Source: Pseudomonas sp. RIT-PI-q (lineage in GTDB: Bacteria; Pseudomonadota; Gammaproteobacteria; Pseudomonadales; Pseudomonadaceae). Taken from it: 64,000 bases of DNA. The stretch is taken from the NCBI RefSeq assembly GCF_001297125.1, contig NZ_LHPC01000023.1, forward strand, positions 52,793 to 116,792, given 5' to 3'. Both the position numbers and the translations under genes were made by a program. Under the pieces are notes generated by a model. That model was given only the letters and a program-made list of their open reading frames with translations, did not search any database and was not told the origin of the DNA. Positions 36,894-45,691 of the stretch are shown piece after piece; the first letter of the stretch is position 1; each line of letters starts with the position of its first letter.

Positions 36894-37267
36894 GGCATGC
36901 TCAACGTAACGAGGTACATCCCGGAACGTACCGGCCTGTCGGCACCATCCACCAACACATACTGCTGATTGTCGTAGTGATCCTTCTGACCACTGTCCAC
37001 CAGAAGTTTGACATTGATGCTCGAGTGCCCCGGAGCGCTGACGCTAGAGACCGGCTTTATGTTGCTTACACTCATCGCTGCGGCGCGGCCAAGGGGAGGG
37101 CAGCCGCTCAGCTCAAACTTGGCGTGAATACTCGTGTGCGACGTACAGCCCTGCTCGACAATGCTGCCATGAAACTGGACGGTGCCGGGTGTCAGGGCGG
37201 CCGCCAGGCACGTACCCTTCAGTGCGAAGAAAAGGCTGATGCAAACCGACATACGTTTACCGTTCAT
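36890..37267 (-). CDS. Orphan fimbrial-type subunit
   Basis: A 125-residue exported protein with signal peptide (CISLFFALKGTCLAAA). The mature part begins TPGTVQFHGSIVEQGC, the FxGxIxxxxC pilin motif, with a later Cys in SGCPPLG, and ends YLVTLSMP. It is shorter than the usual 160-180 residue pilin and its end lacks the typical alternating zipper with Tyr. No chaperone or usher is next to it. It may use the chaperone-usher set at 24038-27417 or be a minor adaptor-like subunit. Confidence 0.65.
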   Translation of the reverse strand: MNGKRMSVCISLFFALKGTCLAAALTPGTVQFHGSIVEQGCTSHTSIHAKFELSGCPPLGRAAAMSVSNIKPVSSVSAPGHSSINVKLLVDSGQKDHYDNQQYVLVDGADRPVRSGMYLVTLSMP

Positions 37268-37354
37268 GTCTTACGTTCCTTGGATAGTCAGGACTACGTC
37301 GACAAAAAATGGCGAAACTTGAGGCTGAAGGTTCACCTGATGTCTATTTTCCAG

Positions 37355-37813
37355 CTATTTCGCCAAACCTCCTTGCTTGATATCCCCGCAAAAAATATCG
37401 ACGTTACCGCTGTCCGGTGCACTTCGCACGACCACGGAATACTCACCGGAAAGCAGAACCTGCATTGCGACAGGTGCGCTTCTAGAGAAGGCCCAGCCGC
37501 GTATGGCTTGGCGTTCGGTGTTCACATGATCATTCATTGCAAAGGCGACGGGCCCGGGTTGCTGGCAACTGCCTTTATTGATGAAGGTATAGAGGCGCAA
37601 GGGCAGGGATGCTCCGCTCGGAACACCGCTGATGAAAAAACTGAATCCGGTTTTGTTGTCCCAGTCAGCCAACGTTACATTGCCGATCTGACCGGTGTTA
37701 TGCCGCGTAGCCACCAAAGGAATGCTCACGCCATGGTCCGTTGAAGTGGTGCAGCCGGCGAGGCTTGCGATGACCATTAGCGCTGCCAGTGAGTTTCCAG
37801 GCTTCATTGCCAA
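37355..37813 (-). CDS. Putative lipoprotein
   Basis: A 152-residue protein with a lipoprotein signal (LAALMVIASLAGC, lipobox LAGC). The mature beta-rich domain carries VTLADWDNKTGFSFFISGVP and GSCQQPGPVAFAM, with further Cys in VDIFCGD. It resembles small periplasmic lipoproteins of pseudomonads, but no function is known to me. It lies upstream of the orphan pilin-like gene on the same strand with an 87-base gap, so the two may be co-transcribed. Confidence 0.6.
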   Translation of the reverse strand: MAMKPGNSLAALMVIASLAGCTTSTDHGVSIPLVATRHNTGQIGNVTLADWDNKTGFSFFISGVPSGASLPLRLYTFINKGSCQQPGPVAFAMNDHVNTERQAIRGWAFSRSAPVAMQVLLSGEYSVVVRSAPDSGNVDIFCGDIKQGGLAK

Positions 37814-38178
37814 CCTCCAAAGAACTGCAAAGGGAGATTAGCGGGTATAGCTCATTAATCGCCTCCTTGGAGTTGCACGTGCGAAATTCTCTGTGCAGGG
37901 GAAGTGGAGAGCGCTCCAGGCGGCTGCTTTTGGCAAATCCAGCCTGACCAAGTGTCTGGATAATGGGTGTGACATCCTCAACATTGAGTTTGCGAAGACC
38001 CGCCCGATCAGCTCGACCACCTTGACCAAATTGCCTCCCGGACTGGCTCACCTTCTGGATGCAACTGGTTCCGGGATAGATGATACTGGTGGCTCTTGAA
38101 ATGGCTAAAACCGTCACTATCTCGCCCGTCGTAGGGCCATGGCGCGGGCTCCATGGCCATGAACTGGAGGATTCGTCC
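37814..38178. other. Intergenic region with hairpin before psiE
   Basis: A stretch of 365 bases without a supported gene. At 38135-38158 GGCCATGG and CCATGGCC form a perfect eight-base-pair stem with an eight-base loop. It ends just ahead of the CTGGAGG ribosome-binding site of the psiE-like gene, where it could influence translation. The motif CCATGGCG...GCGGGCT recurs at the start of the gene. Confidence 0.45.
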
Positions 38179-38670
38179 ATGGCGAAGCGCGGGCTATCAG
38201 AACCAGACTCCTCTTTTAAACGTTTCCGGGTGCAATGGGCGCTGATGAATGCTTATGAGAGGTTCGAGCAGCTAATCGTTTTCGCCCTGAGCCTTATCAT
38301 CGCCAGTGTGATCCTCATGGCGATGCTCCAGCTCTGTCGGCGCCTGCTTCCCATGTTGATATCGGGGACAATCGATCCGCTCGACCATGAAGTGTTCCAG
38401 TCGATTTTTGGCTCGATTTTTACCGTCCTGATTGCGCTGGAATTCAAGCATTCGATAGTTCGCCCAGCGCTACGACGTGACAGCATCGTCCAGGTGAAAA
38501 CTGTTCTGCTGATCGCTCTGTTGGCGCTCAGTCGCAAATTCGTGATTCTGGATTCGATGACTACACCAGCCATTACTATTGCCGCGCTGGGTTTCGCTAC
38601 ACTTGTGCTGGGCATCGTGTGCTGGCTTCTCGGCAAACAGGGTGGCGATTCAACGGTTGATGGGGAATAA
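38179..38670 (+). CDS. PsiE-family membrane protein
   Basis: A 163-residue inner-membrane protein of the phosphate-starvation-inducible PsiE family, start at 38179 after CTGGAGG. It has four hydrophobic segments. The N-terminal YERFEQLIVFALSLIIASVI and the second-half FGSIFTVLIALEFKHSIVRP correspond to the conserved PsiE blocks, followed by VKTVLLIALLALSRKFVIL. Family members are induced by phosphate limitation in E. coli; the molecular role is not known. Confidence 0.82.
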   Translation: MAKRGLSEPDSSFKRFRVQWALMNAYERFEQLIVFALSLIIASVILMAMLQLCRRLLPMLISGTIDPLDHEVFQSIFGSIFTVLIALEFKHSIVRPALRRDSIVQVKTVLLIALLALSRKFVILDSMTTPAITIAALGFATLVLGIVCWLLGKQGGDSTVDGE

Positions 38671-38918
38671 ATAGAGACGCGCTTACCCGATTGACCAGCT
38701 AAAGCTGAACGGAGGCATTCACAACGGGTGTCTGCCTTCGCAGGTTCCAGTCTTGATATGGATTTGAGTGCACACCGTGGCGTGACCTTTCTGTCAGGGC
38801 ACAATCAATCCCGACGAGTGATGAATCAATGCGCCTGCAACGGGTTTGTGCGCGGAACCCGCATCAATCTCAATTCACTATTTCGGCTGCTGAAATGATG
38901 TGTTTGTTCGCCAGTGCT

Positions 38919-39827
38919 TTAGTCGTGTCGTTCTTGCCAGTCATTGGCGACCCAGTTGACGAAGGCTTCTGCGACCGGTGATGGATGCATCGCCCGGGAT
39001 TGGGCCAGAACCACTCGCTGAGGTGATACGTCTTCGATGACCGGGAGGCATGTCAGGGGCGTGCCGTCATAACAATGATCGCCGACAGGCCGGGTGCAAG
39101 ACAGCGCCACGCCGTACCCGTGAGCCACCAGACCTCGCTGCATTTCGAAGGTCTGGGTGTACTGCTGGGTGCGCGGCTGAAGGTCATGGGCCCAGAACAG
39201 GGACAGGAAATACTCGCGAGTCTGGGCGATGTCCTCAAGAATCAGGCATTCCTTGGCAAGCTCATGGAGCGAAACGGCATCGTGCGTGGCCAATCGATGA
39301 TCCTTCGATAACAACGCATAGGGTGTCAGTTCCGCCAGCACTTTGCGGGGGAGGAGTGGATCCAGCCCCAGGTCGTACGTGAGCGCCAGTTCCGCCTTCC
39401 CTGCGGTGATGCTCCTGTGAACGCCCGCCAGATCCGTTTCGAACAACGTGACCTCAACTTCAGGATGCGCCTTTCTGAACCCCGACAGCAGGCGCGGAGC
39501 GTAGTACGGCCCCAAATCCTGAAAGCAGATCAGCGACAGGTTTCCGCGCAGCACTTGAGGCTGAGAGTCAGCTTGAACGCTCATTTTCGCGGCCATGCCA
39601 AGGATATCTCTCGCCTGACTGAGCAAGCGTGTACCAGCGGGCGTCAACTCCAGCCCTCGACTGACCTGGCGCCGGAACAATCGGTCATTCACAGCATCCT
39701 CCAGTTGCGAGATGGCGATGGAAACGGACGGCTGCGAGACATGCCGCGCCCTGGCGGCCGCGCTGATGCTTCCATGCTCGGCCGCTGCCACGAAGTACTC
39801 GAGTTGTCTGAACGAGAAGCCTATCAA
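38919..39827 (-). CDS. LysR-type transcriptional regulator
   Basis: A 302-residue regulator. The N-terminal winged helix-turn-helix reads RQLEYFVAAAEHGSISAAARARHVSQPSVSIAISQLE, the LysR signature, followed by the two-lobed effector domain. It is transcribed away from the glyoxalase-fold and S-formylglutathione hydrolase genes, with the operator region between them (see the inverted repeat at 39845). The inducer is unknown. Confidence 0.9.
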   Translation of the reverse strand: MIGFSFRQLEYFVAAAEHGSISAAARARHVSQPSVSIAISQLEDAVNDRLFRRQVSRGLELTPAGTRLLSQARDILGMAAKMSVQADSQPQVLRGNLSLICFQDLGPYYAPRLLSGFRKAHPEVEVTLFETDLAGVHRSITAGKAELALTYDLGLDPLLPRKVLAELTPYALLSKDHRLATHDAVSLHELAKECLILEDIAQTREYFLSLFWAHDLQPRTQQYTQTFEMQRGLVAHGYGVALSCTRPVGDHCYDGTPLTCLPVIEDVSPQRVVLAQSRAMHPSPVAEAFVNWVANDWQERHD

Positions 39828-40139
39828 TTTATTTTATACTCAAGAATAGGAAATATATTCTTTTCCTATTGAAGGCGAAAAGCAATACTGCGATCACGTT
39901 AAAGCAACGCGGTTACCGATCGGAAAGAGTCATGACTACTTCCAAAACGACTGCGAATTTGAAGTTTCGCCGGTTTTTCGGATCAACCGCAAGTTTGCAT
40001 CGCTGAGCTGAGTTGGCTACGTAATGTTTTAACAGCGGGCAGGGATGCACTGACGGCGAAGGCAGTGATGATGCAGTCGCGAAAGAGCGGCCATTAGATT
40101 GATCGACAACCAAAAATAACAATTAAAAGAGAGGCGGAT
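39828..40139. other. LysR-controlled divergent promoter region
   Basis: A 312-base gap between LysR and VOC genes. At 39845-39870, AATAGGAAA and TTTCCTATT form a perfect nine-base inverted repeat spaced by eight bases, only 18 bases before the LysR start, a reasonable autoregulatory site. The rest has no supported feature. Confidence 0.5.
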
Positions 40140-40523
40140 ATGGCCATTTTTACACACGTTAGTGTCGGTACTAATGATTTGAATAAAGCCCGTGACTTCT
40201 ATGATGAAGTCTTGAGCAAGTTGAATCTCAAGCGCATTGCCGACCTTGATGATAACGGTTCGATCTGGGGTGAAGCTGCACCTTCCTTCTTCGTCCTCAA
40301 ACCTGCCAATGGTGCGTCTGCCAGTGTAGGGAACGGTGTGACCGTTAGTTTCGAAGCACCGAATCGCGCTTCGATTGATGCATTCCACAGGGCTGCCCTG
40401 GCTGCTGGCGGTATCTGTGAAGGCGCGCCAGGTCCTCGCGGTTGGGCGCCACATGCCTACGCCGCTTACGCTCGTGATCTGGACGGCAACAAGCTGGCCG
40501 CTTACTGCTTCAGGCCCGTCTGA
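40140..40523 (+). CDS. VOC-family glyoxalase-fold protein
   Basis: A 127-residue protein of the vicinal-oxygen-chelate fold. It starts FTHVSVGTNDLNKARDFYDEVL (first metal-ligand strand) and ends AAYARDLDGNKLAAYC, with the PG-type segment DGN and Tyr-Cys in the final strand where many members have a metal-binding Glu. It may be a glyoxalase-like or glutathione-conjugate enzyme, since an S-formylglutathione hydrolase gene follows 114 bases later. Confidence 0.8.
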   Translation: MAIFTHVSVGTNDLNKARDFYDEVLSKLNLKRIADLDDNGSIWGEAAPSFFVLKPANGASASVGNGVTVSFEAPNRASIDAFHRAALAAGGICEGAPGPRGWAPHAYAAYARDLDGNKLAAYCFRPV

Positions 40524-40637
40524 GCCCTCGAAGTGCAGTAGGGTCGAGTGACTGTTCGCTCGGCCTGCATGAGTGCGATGTCGGCAGGTAATTGAGTTCT
40601 GTCGACGGTCGCGCTGTCACCAGCGCGAGAGATGACT

Positions 40638-41477
40638 ATGGAACTTATTTCCAGCAATAAAACCTTTGGCGGCCATTTAAACAAGTACAGGCATGCGTCT
40701 AGCGTCGTGGCGTGCGAGATGACCTTTTCCGTATTTCTCCCTGCGCAGGCTGACGTTGGTGTTCGCCTCCCTGTTCTTTATTGGCTGGCAGGGCTGACGG
40801 GCAATGAAGATACCTTCGTTCAAAAAGCGGGTGCGCTTCGTGTCGCAGCGGACTTGGGCCTGATCATTGTCGCCCCTGATACCAGCCCTCGCGGCAGCGA
40901 AGTTCCTGATTCGGCTCCCGAAGAGTGGACGTGCGGGCAAAGCGCCGGTTTCTACGTCAACGCAACCGAAAAACCCTGGTCAGATCATTACAACATGTAC
41001 GACTACGTTGTGAATGAGCTTCCCGAGCTGATCGACAGCCATTTCCCGACGTCGGGTCGATGTGGCATTTCCGGTCACTCGATGGGCGGTCACGGAGCAT
41101 TGGTCTGTGCATTGAGAAACCCGCAGAAGTATCTCTCGATATCGGCGTTTGAACCGATCTGCAATCCCGCCAGGTCTCCCTGGGGGATCCAGGCTTTTTC
41201 GGGTTACCTGGGTGCCGATCGACAATCCTGGCTTTCTTGGGACGCCTCTGAGTTATTAGCGAGTTGCCAGTCGAATTTATCGATCCTCGTTGAGTTTGGC
41301 GGCGCCGACGAATACTTCGATGAAGAACTTAAGCCGGGCACGTTGCTGGGGGCGATGAGCAACAGTCGTTGCGAACTCGAGATCAGGGTGCGTCAGGGTT
41401 ATGACCATAGTCACTACTTCATCGCTTCTTTTATAGAAGACCATCTTCGTTATCACTACAACAAACTCGTGAGTTAA
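40638..41477 (+). CDS. fghA: S-formylglutathione hydrolase
   Basis: A 279-residue esterase D-type enzyme that cleaves S-formylglutathione in the glutathione-dependent formaldehyde pathway. The segment VLYWLAGLTGNEDTFVQKAG holds the oxyanion region, the nucleophile elbow is ISGHSMGGHGALVCA, and the Asp and His positions fit FGGADEYF and YDHSHYF. The start at 40638 follows GAGAGATGACT; an ATG two codons earlier is possible. No formaldehyde dehydrogenase gene is adjacent, so it may act on another thioester here. Confidence 0.88.
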   Translation: MELISSNKTFGGHLNKYRHASSVVACEMTFSVFLPAQADVGVRLPVLYWLAGLTGNEDTFVQKAGALRVAADLGLIIVAPDTSPRGSEVPDSAPEEWTCGQSAGFYVNATEKPWSDHYNMYDYVVNELPELIDSHFPTSGRCGISGHSMGGHGALVCALRNPQKYLSISAFEPICNPARSPWGIQAFSGYLGADRQSWLSWDASELLASCQSNLSILVEFGGADEYFDEELKPGTLLGAMSNSRCELEIRVRQGYDHSHYFIASFIEDHLRYHYNKLVS

Positions 41478-41600
41478 ACACTATAAGTGGGTGAAGTTTG
41501 TTTTAACGGCCTGTCGACAGTGTGAGTTGGGCGGTGGCGTGGCGGCGAATGAACATTGAACTTTCATTTAACAAGTAACGTATTTGCTTAGAGGTGCCTT

Positions 41601-42425
41601 ATGGAAAAAGTCTCAGCATTTAAACTTCCCGCCGGAACGGAGGAGGCGTTTCAACGTGATGGTGCAGTCTGTGTTCGCCAACTGTTCTCTCCAGAAGAAG
41701 TGGCGTTGCTGGAAACCGGAATCGAGCAAAATCTCAGGCACCCAAGCGCTCGCGCCAAGGTCGCCAGCCGCCCGGATGATCCTGGCTGGTTTTTCGAGGA
41801 CTTCTGCAATTGGGAAGACATCGATGCCTACAAGACCTTCATCTTCGAAAGCCGGGTCGGTCATGTTGCCGCGCAACTGATGGGCAGTGACACCGCCAGG
41901 CTTTATCACGACCACCTGCTGGTTAAGGAAGCGAACACGCGTCAACGCACCCCTTGGCACCAGGACCAGCCGTACTACAACGTCGATGGCCGTCAGAACT
42001 GCAGCATGTGGATGCCGATTGACCCGGTCGCCCGCGAGTCGACGCTGGAGTTTGTCGCCGGATCGCATCTGGGGCCCTGGCTGATGCCCCGTAGCTTCAT
42101 GGACAGTCAGGCCCAGTGGTTTCCCGAGGGCACTTTGAGCGACCTGCCTGACATCGAAGCGGATCGGAGTGCATGGAACATTCTGGGTTGGGAGCTCAAC
42201 CCGGGCGATGTCGTGTTTTTCCACATGCTCACATTGCATGCCTCTGGTGGGGTGGGGGGCAACAGACGTCGGCGCGCGTTCTCGGTGCGTTTCATCGGTG
42301 ATGACGTTACTCATGCGCCACGGCAGTGGAAAACATCCCCCGACTTCCCGGGGCTCGAAGCTGAACTCGCGGCCGGGGCCAGGATGGAACACGCACGGTT
42401 TCCGTTGCTCTGGTCCAAGCCATGA
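41601..42425 (+). CDS. Phytanoyl-CoA dioxygenase-family oxygenase
   Basis: A 274-residue Fe(II)/2-oxoglutarate-dependent oxygenase. The metal triad is visible: His120 and Asp122 in TPWHQDQPYY, and His213 in MLTLHASGG, with a 2-oxoglutarate-binding Arg about ten residues later in RRRAFSVRF. It sits just before an amino-acid-type ABC importer and an amidohydrolase in the same direction. This suggests it hydroxylates or cleaves an imported amino-acid derivative or N-alkyl compound rather than a fatty acyl-CoA. The actual substrate is unknown. Confidence 0.87.
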   Translation: MEKVSAFKLPAGTEEAFQRDGAVCVRQLFSPEEVALLETGIEQNLRHPSARAKVASRPDDPGWFFEDFCNWEDIDAYKTFIFESRVGHVAAQLMGSDTARLYHDHLLVKEANTRQRTPWHQDQPYYNVDGRQNCSMWMPIDPVARESTLEFVAGSHLGPWLMPRSFMDSQAQWFPEGTLSDLPDIEADRSAWNILGWELNPGDVVFFHMLTLHASGGVGGNRRRRAFSVRFIGDDVTHAPRQWKTSPDFPGLEAELAAGARMEHARFPLLWSKP

Positions 42426-42555
42426 TCCGAGGCGCGAGTGTGAGGATGGCCGGCTATTTGGAGGATGAGGAGGCGAATGGCAGGCACCGTCTGTGTGTGA
42501 TCGAAGAACGTTAATCCCATGTAAAAACCATTGATTAGCTATGCAGGATAAAAAT

Positions 42556-43326
42556 ATGAAAAAGATTGTGTTAGCTACGGTATTGGCTGTCGTTTCGTCC
42601 GGTGTCATGGCCAGGGACCTGACGGAAATCAAGTTCGGTGTGGACCCGACCTTCGCGCCTTTCGAGTCCAAGGCGCCTGACGGCGGCCTCGTGGGTTTCG
42701 ATATCGATCTCGGTAATGCCATCTGCGCCCAGCTCAAAGCGAAATGTGTATGGGTCGAAACGTCGTTCGACAGCATCATTCCGGCGCTGCGTGCGAAGAA
42801 GTTCGACGGGATCATGTCCGCACTGTCGATCAACGAAAAACGTAAAGCGCAGATCGATTTTTCCGATCGTCTTTATAACTCCCCGACCAAGCTCATCGTC
42901 AAAAAGGGCAGCGAGCTCGATGCAACGGTCGAGTCGCTGAAAGGCAGGCGCGTGGGGGTGACGCAAGGCACTACGCAGGAGGCTTACATGAAATCGGCCT
43001 GGGCCCCAGGTGGTGTTGTCATCAGGTCTTATCAGACCCAGGATCTGGTGTATCAAGACCTGATGTCTGGCCGCCTGGATGCCACGCTGACGGACGCACC
43101 CGTGGCGGATATCGGGTTTATCCAGACGCCCAAAGGCGCGGGCTACACCTTCTCAAAGACAGAAGTGAAAGACGAAAAGATCTTGGGCGAAGGCATTGCG
43201 ATCGGGCTGCGCAAGGGAGACGAGGAGCTCGAGATTGCCATCAACGGGGCGCTCAAGGCGTTGCATGAAAACGGCACGTACAAACAGCTGGCCGACAAGT
43301 ATTTCTCGTTCGACATCTACAACTGA
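42556..43326 (+). CDS. ABC transporter substrate-binding protein (HisJ/ArtJ family), copy 1
   Basis: A 256-residue periplasmic binding protein with signal peptide (KKIVLATVLAVVSSGVMA). The start at 42556 fits AGGA seven bases upstream; an in-frame ATG at 42541 is less likely. It contains FGVDPTFAPFESKAPDGGLVGFDIDLGNAI, typical of the basic-amino-acid group (histidine, arginine, ornithine, octopine, nopaline). It is paralogous to the protein encoded at 46898, and both flank the same transporter cluster. It probably delivers the amino-acid-like substrate to the two permeases downstream. Confidence 0.9.
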   Translation: MKKIVLATVLAVVSSGVMARDLTEIKFGVDPTFAPFESKAPDGGLVGFDIDLGNAICAQLKAKCVWVETSFDSIIPALRAKKFDGIMSALSINEKRKAQIDFSDRLYNSPTKLIVKKGSELDATVESLKGRRVGVTQGTTQEAYMKSAWAPGGVVIRSYQTQDLVYQDLMSGRLDATLTDAPVADIGFIQTPKGAGYTFSKTEVKDEKILGEGIAIGLRKGDEELEIAINGALKALHENGTYKQLADKYFSFDIYN

Positions 43327-43351
43327 GTTCACGGTTTTTGCTGAATTCAAC

Positions 43352-43384
43352 GATGGGCCCCCGAGCTTTTCCTGGGCCCCCATC
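43352..43384 (+). terminator. Stem-loop between binding-protein and permease genes
   Basis: GATGGGCCC and the facing GGGCCCCCATC form a stem with a two-base bulge. It probably reduces permease expression relative to the binding protein. Confidence 0.5.
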
Positions 43385-43416
43385 ACGCACGATCATTTCA
43401 TATAGGAACGAGTGCC

Positions 43417-44106
43417 ATGTTTCTAGAAGGGTTCGGGTCGATGATCCTCGACGGGACAATATCCACGATCAAACTGGCATTACTGTCCATGCTGTTCTCG
43501 GTCGTGCTGGGCTTGATAGGCGCATCTGCCAAACTTTCAAAGAGTCGAACGCTACGAAATCTGGCGACGGCGTATACCACGCTGATCCGCAGCGTGCCTG
43601 ATCTGGTGATCATGCTGCTGTTGTTTTACAGCCTGCAAATGGGGCTGAACAACATCACCGAGGCACTCGGTTTTAATCAGATCGACATCAACCCGTTTCT
43701 GGCAGGGGTCATCACGCTCGGTTTCATTTACGGCGCTTACTTCACCGAGACGTTTCGTGGGGCGTATCAGTCCGTTCACGCAGGTCAACACGAAGCCGCG
43801 ATCGCTTATGGCCTCACGCCGGCGACGGCGTTCCGCAGAGTCATGTTCCCGCAAATGATGCGTTACGCACTACCGGGCATTGGCAACAACTGGCAGGTGG
43901 TCGTCAAGGCGACCGCTTTGGTCTCCATCATCGGTTTAACAGACATCGTAAAAGTGACCCAGGACGCCGGTAAAAGCTCGATGCAGCTTTTTTACTTCAG
44001 TCTGGTAGGGGGGCTGATTTACCTGGCGATTACCACCGTTTCCAACGGTGTTCTCGTCTGGCTGCAGATTCATTATTCGGCGGGCGTGAGGAAGGCGGAC
44101 CTATGA
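43417..44106 (+). CDS. ABC transporter permease (HisQ/ArtQ-like)
   Basis: A 229-residue inner-membrane permease with about five helices. The contact loop to the ATPase is HEAAIAYGLTPATAFRRVMFPQ (EAA motif). Polar amino-acid uptake permeases of this family pair as heterodimers; the partner is the overlapping downstream gene (four-base ATGA overlap). Confidence 0.92.
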   Translation: MFLEGFGSMILDGTISTIKLALLSMLFSVVLGLIGASAKLSKSRTLRNLATAYTTLIRSVPDLVIMLLLFYSLQMGLNNITEALGFNQIDINPFLAGVITLGFIYGAYFTETFRGAYQSVHAGQHEAAIAYGLTPATAFRRVMFPQMMRYALPGIGNNWQVVVKATALVSIIGLTDIVKVTQDAGKSSMQLFYFSLVGGLIYLAITTVSNGVLVWLQIHYSAGVRKADL

Positions 44107-44822
44107 ACATGCATGAGTTCATTGCCCAATACTGGAAAGCGTACCTGTGGACGGACGGCTACCAGCTGTCCGGCGTTACCATGACGCTATGGCTGTTGGT
44201 CGCCACGATCGCCATCGGTTTCCTGCTTTCGATTCCCATGTCGGTGGCGCGGGTGGCGAAGAACCCGTTCATTCGCGTGCCGGTGTGGTTCTACACCTAT
44301 GTCTTTAGAGGTACGCCGCTCTATATCCAATTGCTTGTTCTATACACCGGCGTCTACAGCCTGAGCTATGTACGTGACCAGCCTTTGCTGGATGCTTTCT
44401 TCCGAGAGGGCTTCAACTGCACGTTACTGGCGTTTGCGTTGAACACCTGTGCCTACACGACCGAGATCTTCGCAGGGGCCATCCGGGCCACGCCCTATGG
44501 GGAAATCGAAGCCGCCCGGGCTTACGGCCTGTCGCCGTTCAAGGTCTACAAACGGGTGATTCTGCCCTCGGCGTTGAGGCGAGCGCTGCCGGCCTACAGT
44601 AATGAAGTCATCCTCATGCTGCACTCCACGACCCTGGCGTTCACCGCCACCGTGCCCGACCTCTTGAAAGTGGCTAGAGACGTCAACGCTGAAACCTATG
44701 CAACCTTCGAAGCATTCGGCATCGCTGCGGTGCTCTATGCCGTGATGGTTTTTGGGCTGGTCTGGTTGTTCCGTAAGGGTGAGTCCCGTTGGCTCGCGTT
44801 TTTGAAGCCTCAAACACATTGA
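44103..44822 (+). CDS. ABC transporter permease (HisM/ArtM-like)
   Basis: A 239-residue permease, the second half of the channel. The EAA-type loop reads [21 protein letters not shown], with helices on both sides, and the sequence RSPLYIQL-like region is visible as [16 protein letters not shown]. It overlaps the previous permease by four bases and is followed by the ATPase gene after 11 bases. Confidence 0.92.
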   Translation: MNMHEFIAQYWKAYLWTDGYQLSGVTMTLWLLVATIAIGFLLSIPMSVARVAKNPFIRVPVWFYTYVFRGTPLYIQLLVLYTGVYSLSYVRDQPLLDAFFREGFNCTLLAFALNTCAYTTEIFAGAIRATPYGEIEAARAYGLSPFKVYKRVILPSALRRALPAYSNEVILMLHSTTLAFTATVPDLLKVARDVNAETYATFEAFGIAAVLYAVMVFGLVWLFRKGESRWLAFLKPQTH

Positions 44823-44833
44823 TGGAGAGGACG

Positions 44834-45601
44834 ATGTACAAACTGAACGTAGAAAACCTCCACAAAAAATATGGCCCTCACGAGGTGTTGAAAGGCGTCT
44901 CTCTGAATGCGAAAGCCGGCGATGTGATCAGCATCATCGGTTCCAGCGGTTCAGGTAAAAGCACCTTCCTGCGTTGCATCAATTTTCTTGAGCAGCCCTG
45001 TGCCGGGAAAATCACCGTGAGCGGCGAGGAAATCAGGACCCGACTGGACATGTCAGGTTCGATGATCGTGGCGGACCCCAGGCAGCTTCAGAAGGTGAGA
45101 ACCAAGCTGGCGATGGTGTTTCAACACTTCAACCTCTGGCAGCACATGACGGTGCTGGAAAACGTCATCGAGGCGCCCATCCATGCGCTGGGGCTGAGCC
45201 GAAAAGACGCAGAGGAACGGGCTCGCAAATACCTGGAAAAAGTGGGCCTTGCCGCGAGCGTTGAAAACAAATACCCATCCCACATGTCTGGCGGACAACA
45301 GCAACGGGTCGCGATCGCCCGAGCCCTCGCCATGGAACCTGAGGTGATGCTCTTCGACGAACCCACGTCCGCGCTTGATCCCGAACTGGTCGGTGAGGTC
45401 CTCAAGGTCATGCAAGCGCTGGCCGAAGAAGGGCGAACCATGGTCGTGGTCACCCACGAAATGGGGTTCGCTCGACATGTCTCCAATCACGTCATGTTTT
45501 TGCATCAGGGCCTGGTGGAAGAAGAGGGTAACCCTGCCGAGGTATTGACCAATCCCCGGAGTGAGCGTCTGGGCCAGTTCCTGTCGGGGCGGTTGAAATA
45601 G
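44834..45601 (+). CDS. ABC transporter ATP-binding protein (HisP/ArtP-like)
   Basis: A 255-residue ATPase. Start at 44834 follows GGAGAGG; an ATG at 44822 is the alternative. Walker A is GSSGSGKST, the Q-loop is VFQHFNLW, the signature is [15 protein letters not shown], Walker B is [15 protein letters not shown], and the switch His is in VTHEMGF. It powers uptake of a polar, probably basic or opine-like amino acid by the two permeases. Confidence 0.95.
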   Translation: MYKLNVENLHKKYGPHEVLKGVSLNAKAGDVISIIGSSGSGKSTFLRCINFLEQPCAGKITVSGEEIRTRLDMSGSMIVADPRQLQKVRTKLAMVFQHFNLWQHMTVLENVIEAPIHALGLSRKDAEERARKYLEKVGLAASVENKYPSHMSGGQQQRVAIARALAMEPEVMLFDEPTSALDPELVGEVLKVMQALAEEGRTMVVVTHEMGFARHVSNHVMFLHQGLVEEEGNPAEVLTNPRSERLGQFLSGRLK

Positions 45602-45691
45602 CCGTGGCGTATGTGAGTGCGCTGAACCTGGCGCCCCCGCGGCCTTTGCAGCCCTTTATTTTCCTAGCGTTTGTCCAGTAGGAGCACGCCA

